From: Bifidobacterium pluvialisilvae
Lineage (GTDB): Bacteria; Actinomycetota; Actinomycetes; Actinomycetales; Bifidobacteriaceae
Length of the DNA stretch: 64,000 nt
Assembly: GCF_019331695.1 (NCBI RefSeq)
Contig: NZ_JAHBBI010000011.1
Location: 1-64,000 of the forward strand
Reading direction: 5' to 3'
Part shown: piece after piece, positions 38,311 to 46,900 of the stretch
Numbering within the stretch: the stretch's first letter is position 1
Layout of the letters: every line of letters starts with the position of its first letter
Notes under the pieces: generated by a model
Databases searched by the model: none
Seen by the model: the letters and a program-made list of their open reading frames with translations, nothing else
What the model was told of the DNA's origin: nothing
Translations under genes and position numbers: made by a program

Positions 38311-39362
38311 CGTGCTCCCCCTTCGTTCGTCGTGGTGGCCGACGCGGCAGTAGACGTGACGGCCGTGGCGGTGCCGCCGTTCGCCGTCGCGGCGTCGGCC
38401 TGATCGCCGGCGTCGGCTTGGTCGCCGGCGTCGATGCGTGAACGGTATTCGACCGCGTTATGCGTCAGCTCCATATAGGCATCCTCAAGCGACGTCCGCT
38501 CCTGGGTGAACCGGTATGTGACCACCTGATTGTGGGCGAGCAGCTGGGCGACCGGCTCCAACGGCACGCCGGAGACGAGCACCGCATACCCTTCGGCCGG
38601 GTCGTTCTGCTCGCGCGGCACATCCTGCACGCGCGCACCACGCAGCACGGCGAGCGCGGCGTGCACCTGCCGCGGATCGGGGGCGACGATGCGGATGCCA
38701 TGCGTGGAATGCTCGTCGACGAACCGCGCCACGCTCACCTGACGGAGAATCCTCCCCTGACCGATGATGACGAGGTCGTCGGCGGTGAGCGCGACCTCGC
38801 TCATGAGATGCGAGCTGAGCAATACGGCCCGGCCTTGCGCCGCATAGTACCGGCACAGTTCACGCACCCATTTGACGCCTTCGGGGTCGAGCCCGTTGAT
38901 GGGTTCGTCGAGGACGAGATTATGCGGGTCGCCGAGCAGGGCGGCCGCAATCGACAGACGCTGGCTCATGCCGAGCGAGAACGTGCCGGCGCGGCGCTTC
39001 TTCACGCTGGCGATGCCGGTAAGGTCGATGACCTCATCCACGCGGGATTTCGGGATGCCGTTGGTCAGGGCGAGGGCGCGCAGATGCGCGTAGGCGCTCA
39101 GACCCTTGTGGGCGGAGCGGGCGTCGAGCACGGCGCCGACGGAACGCATGGGCGAACTGAGTCGGTTGAACGGGCGTCCGTCGATGAGGGCGCTGCCGGC
39201 ATCGGGACGGATCAGGCCGAGCAGGGCCTTCATGGTGGTGGATTTGCCGGCGCCGTTCGGGCCGAGAAAGCCGGTGACGCGGCCATTGAGCGCTGTGAAC
39301 GAGACCTGGTCGACGGCCTTCTTCGCACCGAACGACTTGACGAGCCCCTCTATCTCTATCAT
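38307..39362 (-). CDS. ABC transporter ATP-binding protein
   Basis: The protein is 351 aa. Walker A is GPNGAGKSTTMKALLGLIRP. The signature is altered to FSLGMSQRLSIAAALLG, common in drug or lantibiotic exporters. Walker B is LVLDEPINGLDPEG and the H-loop is LLSSHLMSE. After residue 310 there is a low-complexity tail with two copies of DAGDQA and many Thr/Ala. It overlaps the permease gene downstream by 4 nt. The BcrA-like layout suggests export or immunity, but no peptide gene is seen nearby. Confidence 0.88.
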   Translation of the reverse strand: MIEIEGLVKSFGAKKAVDQVSFTALNGRVTGFLGPNGAGKSTTMKALLGLIRPDAGSALIDGRPFNRLSSPMRSVGAVLDARSAHKGLSAYAHLRALALTNGIPKSRVDEVIDLTGIASVKKRRAGTFSLGMSQRLSIAAALLGDPHNLVLDEPINGLDPEGVKWVRELCRYYAAQGRAVLLSSHLMSEVALTADDLVIIGQGRILRQVSVARFVDEHSTHGIRIVAPDPRQVHAALAVLRGARVQDVPREQNDPAEGYAVLVSGVPLEPVAQLLAHNQVVTYRFTQERTSLEDAYMELTHNAVEYRSRIDAGDQADAGDQADAATANGGTATAVTSTAASATTTNEGGAR

Positions 39363-39483
39363 GATTCGAGCCTACAGGCACCGCCCTACAGCCGCCATCA
39401 TCCATGGGGATGACCATAAGACCATAGGGATGAAACCCTCTTCTTAGTGCCTCCTTAGTGCCTCCTCAGTACCTCCTGGGTTT

Positions 39484-39642
39484 GTGGGTCCAACCACACG
39501 GCCCGAAGAGATTTGTGGGTCCAACCATACTGCCAAAGGGATTTGTGGGTCTGACGGTATGCAGTAACAGCGAAGTGGGTCTAAGACATACACGAGGAGC
39601 CTGTTTTCGGTCTCCCCACGTATATCCCAGACCCACAAACCC
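39484..39642. repeat. Family B array 3, four units plus inverted closing unit
   Basis: GTGGGTC cores at 39484, 39515, 39545 and 39575 are spaced 30-31 bp. The last runs into CTAAGACATACACGAGGAGC, and AGACCCACAAACCC closes the array at about 39630. It ends about 30 bp from the TrmH gene stop codon. Confidence 0.8.
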
Positions 39643-39668
39643 ATATACAGCTACAGCACACCGTCACG

Positions 39669-40493
39669 TCATGCGATCCACGCGTGCTGGGCGATCTGCG
39701 CATGCTGGGCGATCCACGCGTGCATGGCGACGGCCGCCGCCGCCCCTGCGTTGATGGACCGCACCGACCCGAACTGCGAGATGTACACCACGTCGTCGGC
39801 CAGGTCGAGCGCCTTCTCGCTCAGGCCCGGCCCCTCCGCGCCGAACAGCAGCAGGCAGCGCCGCGGGAACCGGTACGTCTCCATCGGCACCGCGCCGGGC
39901 AGGATGTCCATGGCGATGACCTTCGCCTCGCGCAGCTCATCGACCTCGGCCTGATGCCGTGCGGTGGCGGCGAAGTCGTTGCGCCGGGCCGCGGCCGCGG
40001 CGGCCTCCTCGGCTGCGGCAATCTCTCCGGCGATGCGACGACGCCAGTCGGCCACGAGGTCGGCGATGGTGGGATGATGCGCGATGTGCTGGTACAGCTC
40101 GGTCATCAGCGCACCCTTACGGTTCCACTTGTGCGGGCCGACGATGTGCACGCGGGCCGCGGCGAACGCGTTGGCGGTGCGCACCATGGAGCCGATGTTG
40201 AAGTCATGCGTCCAGTTTTCGATGGCCACCTCGAACGGGTGACGCCCCTGCCGGTCGAGGTCGGCCTTGATGGCCGGGACCGTCCAGTAGCGGTATTTGT
40301 CGAGCACGTTGCGCCGGTCGCCGTTGTCGAGCAGTTCGCGGTCGTAGCGGGCGTCGAAGTTGGCGGGGTCGCCGAAGTCGTCGGGTCGCGGCCGGCCGGG
40401 ATGCGTTTCGGCCCACGGCCCCACGCCGACTTCGCGGAAGGCCGGCTCGTCGGAGGCCAATGCAGCCTTGGTAATCGGATTCGGTTCTCTCAT
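39669..40493 (-). CDS. TrmH/SpoU-family RNA methyltransferase with repetitive C-terminus
   Basis: The protein is 274 aa from ATG 40493 (MREPNPITKAALASDEPAFR). An upstream open frame runs into a palindromic repeat and is not used. SPOUT motifs are present: motif 1 HDFNIGSMVRTANAFAAARV, motif 2 LLLFGAEGPGLSEKAL and motif 3 SVRSINAGAAAAVAMHAW. These enzymes 2'-O-methylate rRNA or tRNA riboses; the exact site is unknown. The last 17 residues are a short repeat (HAWIAQHAQIAQHAWIA, from near-identical 15-18 bp DNA units at about 39672-39722). It lies next to a family B array and may be a slippage product. Confidence 0.85.
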   Translation of the reverse strand: MREPNPITKAALASDEPAFREVGVGPWAETHPGRPRPDDFGDPANFDARYDRELLDNGDRRNVLDKYRYWTVPAIKADLDRQGRHPFEVAIENWTHDFNIGSMVRTANAFAAARVHIVGPHKWNRKGALMTELYQHIAHHPTIADLVADWRRRIAGEIAAAEEAAAAAARRNDFAATARHQAEVDELREAKVIAMDILPGAVPMETYRFPRRCLLLFGAEGPGLSEKALDLADDVVYISQFGSVRSINAGAAAAVAMHAWIAQHAQIAQHAWIA

Positions 40494-40542
40494 GGGTTTC
40501 GTTGCTCCCTGATTCTCGCTGCGCACCATCTGGTGACACCTA

Positions 40543-40646
40543 TCTCCATCTTCTGGGGTGATGAATGCCGATATGCGAAGTATGGCCGTTGGCATTACGG
40601 CACTCATACTTCCGATACCATCCGGATTCACCCCAGAAGTTGGAGT
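40543..40646. repeat. Long imperfect palindrome between TrmH and the PRTase gene
   Basis: CTTCTGGGGTGA (40550-40561) and TCACCCCAGAAG (40628-40639) form perfect outer arms, with CGAAGTATG/CATACTTCCG inside. AT content is higher than in neighbouring genes. A related CCCCAGAA core occurs twice in the odd segment of gluQRS near 63007-63046. Confidence 0.65.
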
Positions 40647-40692
40647 TAGCCCCCAATCTCAGGGCCTAATGGCCCCAGAAACGGAGGATTGC

Positions 40693-41391
40693 TCAGTCTC
40701 GCAGCTCGGATTCCCTGAAGACCTCGATGAACGGCAGTTCGTGGGTCTCGCCGTTGACGGGGTTGACGACCTTGACGACCGGTTCGGTCATGTCGACGCC
40801 GCCGATGAGCGATGCCACGGCGAGGATCTGCGCGCCCTCGTTCCTGACGACGCCGAAGTCGAGGCTCAGCTCGTTGCCGTTGCGCAGCGTGACCAATGAT
40901 GACGTCTGCACATAGGATTTCTCGCTCAGCCATGAGTCGAGGAGGATGACGCGCTTACCCTTGATGCTCGGCCCCTTGATGCTCGGGTACACGAAATCCA
41001 TGACGAACGCGTCGAGATCCTGGCCGCGGGAGGCGGCCGCGTGCACCATCGCGCAGGCGAGCGGCACGGCGGCGGCGGTGAGCGCGCCGACCGCGTCGAA
41101 GTCGTCGAGGCCGTAACCCTGCTCCTCGATGACGTCGAGCAGGGTGTGACCGATGAGGCCGGCGCCCTGATGATCGTAGGCGACGGCGGAGAGCTCGCTG
41201 AACGGCTTGTTCGCGACTTCCTTGACGAGCATGCGACGCAGCAGGTCCTTGGCGTCGAAGAAGTCGTCGGGAAGGGAGGCGTTGTCGTCGTCGTTGTTGG
41301 AGGCGGCGGAGGCCGGTCGGGCGGCGGCCGCGTCATCGCGCAGGTCGGCCGGCCCGGTCTTGCGGAATCCGGAAGCGTTGTCTTGGGTCAT
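40693..41391 (-). CDS. Phosphoribosyltransferase-like protein
   Basis: The protein is 232 aa. From residue 40 it resembles orotate-type PRTases: FDAKDLLRRMLVKEVANKPF, GAGLIGHTLLDVIE, DAVGALTAAAVPLACAMVHA (the PRPP-binding region is normally followed by an acidic loop) and GKRVILLDSWLSEKSYVQTS. In PRTases that last strand should read VDDVITTG, but here the second Asp and the Thr/Gly are replaced. The enzyme may be divergent or only regulatory. It lies alone between a palindrome and the pilin genes. Confidence 0.65.
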   Translation of the reverse strand: MTQDNASGFRKTGPADLRDDAAAARPASAASNNDDDNASLPDDFFDAKDLLRRMLVKEVANKPFSELSAVAYDHQGAGLIGHTLLDVIEEQGYGLDDFDAVGALTAAAVPLACAMVHAAASRGQDLDAFVMDFVYPSIKGPSIKGKRVILLDSWLSEKSYVQTSSLVTLRNGNELSLDFGVVRNEGAQILAVASLIGGVDMTEPVVKVVNPVNGETHELPFIEVFRESELRD

Positions 41392-41530
41392 GGTTCCACT
41401 CTACCGCCAGCGCCGACCGCGCATCGCATGCCGGACGATGACGGACGATACCGAACCAAGCCGAACCAGGCCGGGTTGGCCCCGCCCATTGCCCCGAGCG
41501 ACGGCGCGGTCACCCCGCCCGAATCGTCGA

Positions 41531-41606
41531 AATCCGCATTTCCCTCGCCCGGGTCGTCGCGTGACACCGCTGCCGACGACGATTCATGGGAGGGAACATG
41601 CGGATT
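41531..41606 (-). terminator. Palindrome after the major pilin gene
   Basis: AATCCGCAT (41531-41539) pairs with ATGCGGATT (41598-41606), and CCCTC/GAGGG pairs inside. It lies 20 bp past the pilin stop codon. No T-run. Confidence 0.5.
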
Positions 41607-41625
41607 CCGCCTACTTGCTCCTCGC

Positions 41626-43662
41626 TTACGCGTGGAGAGCGCGGCTGGCGCTGCGGGACTTGAGGAAGATGGCGCCCGCGGCTCCGGCCAGCAACAGACC
41701 GACCGCCGTGAAGAACACGATGCCCGCGGCACCCGTCTTCGGCAGCTCGGTGATGCTGCGCACGTTCTTCACCGCGTAGTCGGCGATCTCCGTGTTACCA
41801 TCACCGGCATCGGTGGGCGCAAGGCCCCACTTGTCGATGCCCTTGAAGGCCACGGCCTTGCCGCCCTTGATGGTGACGTTGAACTTCACGGAGACGGCAC
41901 CGAGGTAGCCCTGCGGCGCCTTGGTCTCGGTGACGGTGTAGGTGCCGTCGGCCAGGCCGTAGAACGTCACGATGCCGTTCTGGCGGGAGTCGGATTCGTT
42001 GATGCCTTCGCCGGTCCACGGGTCGGCCACGTGGTCGATTTCCTCGTCTGAGGCCTCGCCATTGCCGTCCTTGTCGTACTTCGCCACAAGGTCCTTGTTG
42101 GTGCGGTCGGGGTCGGGCAGGCCCACGGCCTTGTTGTCGGCGGTGCCGGTATCGGGCTTGATGGTGAACGTGGCGCCGTTGATGCTGGCGTCCGAGATGC
42201 CCTTGGCGTCGGTCTTGGTGAACTGGAATCCGCCGAGGGTGAGCCTGGTGCCGTGCTGGGCCTTGGTGTGGTTGTCGTTCACCTCGACGGTGTTGGGGAC
42301 GTCGCCGTGCACGCCGGTGATCTTGGCCGCATAGGTGACCTTCACGGTCTTGCCCCACAGCAGGGTGGTGTTGTAGTCGTCGGACTGGATGAGCTTGCTG
42401 AAGTCCAGCGTGAAGTAGGCCTTGTTGTCGGCGGCGCCCACGATTTCCTTGCCGTTGTTGGCGGCGGAGGTCATCAGGTCAAAGTCGGTGCCCTCGACAA
42501 GGGTCTTGACGACCTTGTCGCCGTCGTACACCTTCACGTCGTAGGCGCCGGCGTTCTCGGCGCCGCCTTCGGCGTTGGCCTCGGCAAAGCCGTCGAGATT
42601 CACGGTCTGGCCGGCGCCCGGGTAATCGGTGAGCTGGTAGACGTAGGTCTTCGCATCGGAGCCGGTGGTGAGCGGCAGGGTGCTGGTCAGCGTGTAGCGC
42701 ACGGTCTGGCCGGTGGAGACGGTCTTGTCGGAGTCGTCGACGGTCTTGCTGACCGGGGTCACGTGGTTCTTGAATTCCACGGTGTTGTCGCCGGCGGTGA
42801 TGTCACCGAGCAGATACAGGTAGTTGACCTTGTTGGTCGTGCCGTCCGCGGTCAGGTGACCGGAGGCGAGGATGATCGGCGCGGAATTGACGACGACCTT
42901 GCCTTTGGACGCGGCGTCGTTCTCGGCGCCGTCCTGAATGTGGCCGCCCGAGTAGGAGGTCACGTCGAGGAACAGGTAGATGCCTGCGGGCAGGTCGGCG
43001 GTGAACGAGTTGGGGTCGCCGGTCACGGCCTGCAGATTGCCCTTGCCGCGGTCATAGGACAGCACGGTCGGATCGCCAAGCTTATCGAGGCTTCCCTGCG
43101 TGGTGGTCAGCGCGTCGGCGAACTTGCGGGTGGTGCTTTCCACGGCCGGGTCGGAACCGTCCTTGTTCGTCCACGGCTTGGTGGCGGACTGGTCGAGGTA
43201 GCCGTACTGCAGGGCCCATGCCAGCGGGTCGGCGTCACGCGGGACGGCACCCTTGTAGGGGTCGTTGGCATCGGGTGTAACACCGTCCAATGCGGCGGTG
43301 AGGGCGCTCTTCACGGCCTCCTTGGCGGCATCGTTGGTGCTGTCAACAGTCTGCACACCGAAGACGGCGCCCTGATCGACGCCGGCTTCGCCGCCGTCGA
43401 GGTACTGGTAGTAGTCGGCGAGCTTGTACGCGTTGATGACGCGGTTGTTGTTCTTGCCCCACTGGTCGGCGTTCTCGCTGGTGAACTTGAACGTGGCGTT
43501 CGCGGTCACCTTGCCCTGGTCGTCGACCTGGCCGGCCGCCAGCGGCGCATACGGCAGCGACGACGGCGTGGTCGCCGCGTTGGCGGCGCCGGCGCCGAGG
43601 GCAAGGCCGCTGAGCAGCGTGGCCGCGGCGGCGAGACCGGCGAATAGTCGTCTCATCTTCAT
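41626..43662 (-). CDS. Sortase-anchored fimbrial major subunit (LPKTG)
   Basis: The protein is 678 aa from ATG 43662 (MKMRRLFAGLAAAATLLSGL), with a signal peptide cut near GAANAA. An N-terminal pilin domain is followed by isopeptide-type domains (VEFKNHVTPVSKTV; VPNTVEVNDNHTK) and a Cna-B-type domain with E-box TVTETKAPQGYL. ITELPKTG, a membrane helix and a basic tail (KSRSASRALHA) end the protein. Class C sortases polymerise such subunits into pili. It follows the larger pilin on the same strand with hairpins between them. No sortase is adjacent; the only one seen is at 61478. Confidence 0.88.
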   Translation of the reverse strand: MKMRRLFAGLAAAATLLSGLALGAGAANAATTPSSLPYAPLAAGQVDDQGKVTANATFKFTSENADQWGKNNNRVINAYKLADYYQYLDGGEAGVDQGAVFGVQTVDSTNDAAKEAVKSALTAALDGVTPDANDPYKGAVPRDADPLAWALQYGYLDQSATKPWTNKDGSDPAVESTTRKFADALTTTQGSLDKLGDPTVLSYDRGKGNLQAVTGDPNSFTADLPAGIYLFLDVTSYSGGHIQDGAENDAASKGKVVVNSAPIILASGHLTADGTTNKVNYLYLLGDITAGDNTVEFKNHVTPVSKTVDDSDKTVSTGQTVRYTLTSTLPLTTGSDAKTYVYQLTDYPGAGQTVNLDGFAEANAEGGAENAGAYDVKVYDGDKVVKTLVEGTDFDLMTSAANNGKEIVGAADNKAYFTLDFSKLIQSDDYNTTLLWGKTVKVTYAAKITGVHGDVPNTVEVNDNHTKAQHGTRLTLGGFQFTKTDAKGISDASINGATFTIKPDTGTADNKAVGLPDPDRTNKDLVAKYDKDGNGEASDEEIDHVADPWTGEGINESDSRQNGIVTFYGLADGTYTVTETKAPQGYLGAVSVKFNVTIKGGKAVAFKGIDKWGLAPTDAGDGNTEIADYAVKNVRSITELPKTGAAGIVFFTAVGLLLAGAAGAIFLKSRSASRALHA

Positions 43663-43863
43663 GAGGACCCTTCTTTCTGTTTTCCTACTGTGGTTTGTGG
43701 TTCGCGGAAACGGAAACCCGTCGTCGTGCGCCGACGTCCGTCGTTTCCGCGGATCCGCAAGTGCTGTGTGCTGTATTCGGTTATGTGGTACGTATGGTGT
43801 GTGGTGGGGTGGGGGCTTGACTGCTTGGTGCATCGGCTACTTGGCCTGCCCAACCACCCCCAG

Positions 43864-43948
43864 TCTCGGCTGCCGCCGAGCCAGCCCCCGCCAGCGGGGG
43901 CAGATGCCCTTGGCCCCCGCTGGCGGGGGCCGTCACGCGTAGCGTGAC
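43864..43948. terminator. Cluster of four hairpins between the pilin genes
   Basis: CTCGGC/GCCGAG, GCCCCCGCCAGCGGGGGC, GGCCCCCGCTGGCGGGGGCC and GTCACGCGTAGCGTGAC stand in a row after the large pilin stop codon. They could attenuate transcription into the major subunit, or the latter may use its own promoter. Confidence 0.5.
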
Positions 43949-43979
43949 CGGGGGTGGCCTGAAGCCTCTTCGGCAGTCG

Positions 43980-46900
43980 CTACATCATCAGCGCGGTCCG
44001 TCGCTTTCGGTATTCGTTCACGCCGAATCCGATGGCCGCGGCCGCGAGCGCCAGCCCGCCGCCGACCATCAGCCAGTCCATCGCCGACCCGCCCGTGAGC
44101 GGCAGCGAGGCCACGGCCCGCACGTTGGCGATCTTGTTGACCTTGTTGTCGGTCACGCACAGTTTCCTGCCGTCCGTCACGGCGGAGCAGTCAAGCACCG
44201 CGGCGTGGCCGCCGTCGCCGGCGTCGGTCGTCGTGGAGGTGATGGTGAACTTGTATGCGCCCGCCGACTTCACATAGCCGTCTGGCGCGGTCTGTTCGGT
44301 CATCTCGTATTGCCCGGGTTCGAGTTCGGCGATGGTGAATCGTCCGGGCTCCTCGTTGACGTCCGTATATGTCGTGGCCGTGTTGGAGACCTTGGCGCAT
44401 TCGGCGGTCGTGCAGTCCTTCACGGTTTTCGCCACAGGATTGTCGATGGCCGTGCCGTCGGCGTTGGCCACGCGTTTGACGGACCATACGGATCCTTCGA
44501 GCTCCTCGTCATGGTCTGCGCTGTCCACCTTGGTCCATGAGAATCGGATGGGACTGTTGCGGATTTCGCTGCTGGCCATCCGGTTGCCGGCGGCGTCCCG
44601 CCACGTGGTCACGCCGTTCCCGTCGATTGAGAACCGATAGTATGCGCCGGCGCCCGGCTGCAGATATCCGTCGGGGGCCCGCGTCTCGACGAGGCGGTAT
44701 TCGGCGTCGACGGGCAGTCCTTTGACGGTGAAATGACCGGCCGACTTGTCTTCGTCCTTGGTGGTCGACGGGCAGTTGTCGCCGGCGGCCACGTCACAGT
44801 CCGTGATGTCGTCGTATCCGGCGATGGTGTTGCCGTCGGCGTCGGTGATCTTCCAATGCGAGCCGGCGAGGTATTTCACGGGGTCCGTGGCGTTGCGCTT
44901 GCTCCAGTCGACCGAGCCGGTCTTGCGCACGTTGCCGATGACGCCGTTCTCGATCGGTCCGTTCTCGTCGACGGCCTGGCCTTTGAGCGTGACCTTCGCT
45001 TCGACGGGCGGCTCGCCGGGGTCGACCTCCTTGATGGTGAACGTGTATTCGTTGCCGGTGGGCTGGTAGCCGGAGGGGGCTTCCTCTTCGGTCAGCGTGT
45101 AGGTGCCCGCCTTGAGGTTGTCGATGCTGATTTCGCCGTCCGCCGGATTGTTGTCGCGGCTGCCGTTGTCCTGGATGACGACTTCCTTCGTGGCACCGTT
45201 GTCGTGCGTGTGCCAGCAGGTTTCGGCGTCGGCGTTGGCCTGGCAGTCGGCGGGGCGCAGGCTTTCGTCGAGTGCGCCGCCGTCCGTGGTGGTGACCTTC
45301 CACTTCGAGCCGGGCAGCAGCTTCGTCGTATCGACCTTGGTGGCGTCGCCGGACTTGGTGGCGGCCTTGCTCCACGACACCGAATACGGGGAGTCGAAGA
45401 CGATGACGCCGTTGCTGCCGAAGCCGCCGCCGGAGAGGCGTGCGCTGTTGCCGGTCACGGTGAGCAGGGCGTTGCGCATGAGGCTGCCGTTCGTGCCGGT
45501 CGAGCCGGCCAAGGCCTTGCCGTCGGCGTTGAGCACGGATTTCAGCGCGACGCCGGTGGTGTAGTGGTCGAGCGTGTAGCCGCCGGCCACGGCGTCGGCC
45601 TGAGCCTGAGCCAAGGCATTCTGGTGATCCGCACGATTGTCCTGATACAGCATGAGCTTGGTGCGGTTTGCGATTGCCTTGCTGTCCGACGGATAGCGTT
45701 TGCCGCCCGAGAGCACGGCGTCGCGCCCCTGTTGGACCTTCTGTTTGGGCAGCCAGGCATCATAATAGCCGCTCGAAGTCTGAGCCGGGGTGCCGTCGTG
45801 ATACCAGTCGACGGTCTGCGTGGTCCGGCTGGTGAACCAAGTGTTGAGCAGCATGAAGTAGTTCGGCGGCAGATTGGCGGAATACGCCGTGTTCTTGAAG
45901 TACGGGTTCATGATGGCGAGGTCGTCGCCGGCCATGGTGTCGCTGGTGCCGGCGGTGGACTTGTTGTCGGTGTTCGCGTCGATGCCGTCGTCCACGCTGT
46001 TGCCGTAGAGGGCGATGTTGCCGCCTTCGGATGTGGTGGAGGCGCCGGACGGGCAGAACCACAGGCCGCCGCCGAAGTGGCCGGCGGTGTTCTGGGTGGC
46101 GACGGTCTTGCCGATGTATGACGTGGTGTATTCCTCGGTGTAGATGGCGCCGCCGAGGTAGCCGGATACGTTGTCCTTGTAGTCGCCGCCCATGAAGTAG
46201 GCCTTGTTCTTCTCATCGCGGGCGCCCTGCAGGAAGATGGCGCCGCCGGCGCCGCCGCGGGCGATCTGGTCGCCGGAGGCTTTCTGGTCGGCCGAGCTTG
46301 CGATCTTCGCGGTGTCGGAGACGGCGGCCCAGTTGCCGATGAACTGCGGTTTGGTACCATCAAGGCCGTTCTTCACCCACAGGTTGGCGTGCGACCATAC
46401 GGCGCCGCCGCCGGAGCTCCAGTTCCAGGAATCGGCATGGTTGCCTTGGAAGGTGACGCCGCCTTGGATGACAAGGCTTCCGCCATAGTTCGCGTGGATG
46501 GCGCCGCCGCCGGAGCCGGAGCGTCCCATGCAATCCTCGGATTCGGTGTCGCAGCCGCCGGATCCTTGCCGGTTGTTCAGGAATCGCACGGCGTTCTTGG
46601 ACGCTCCTGTGATCTCCATGGTGGGCGTGCCGCTCTCGCCGTTCTGCGCGATGGCGCCGCCGCCGAGCCCCTTGGCCACGTTGCTGTCGAACAATCCGCC
46701 GGTGATGGTCAGCGTATGGGTGTTGTTGATTACGCCACCGACGCTTTCGGCCGTGTTGTTCTTGAACGATCCGCCGGAAATCGTCAGCGTGCCGGTGTTG
46801 GAGATCACACCGCCGCCTTTCTTCCAGTTCTCGTTCGGATTTTCGGCCTGCGAGATCTTCGAGGTGTTGCCCTCCGCCGCGGTGTCTCCGCCGAACGTTC

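Noticed and set aside
43800-43820. Phase-variable G-tract upstream of the major pilin
   Set aside because: The G-runs are only four and five long and interrupted by T, too short for strong slippage.
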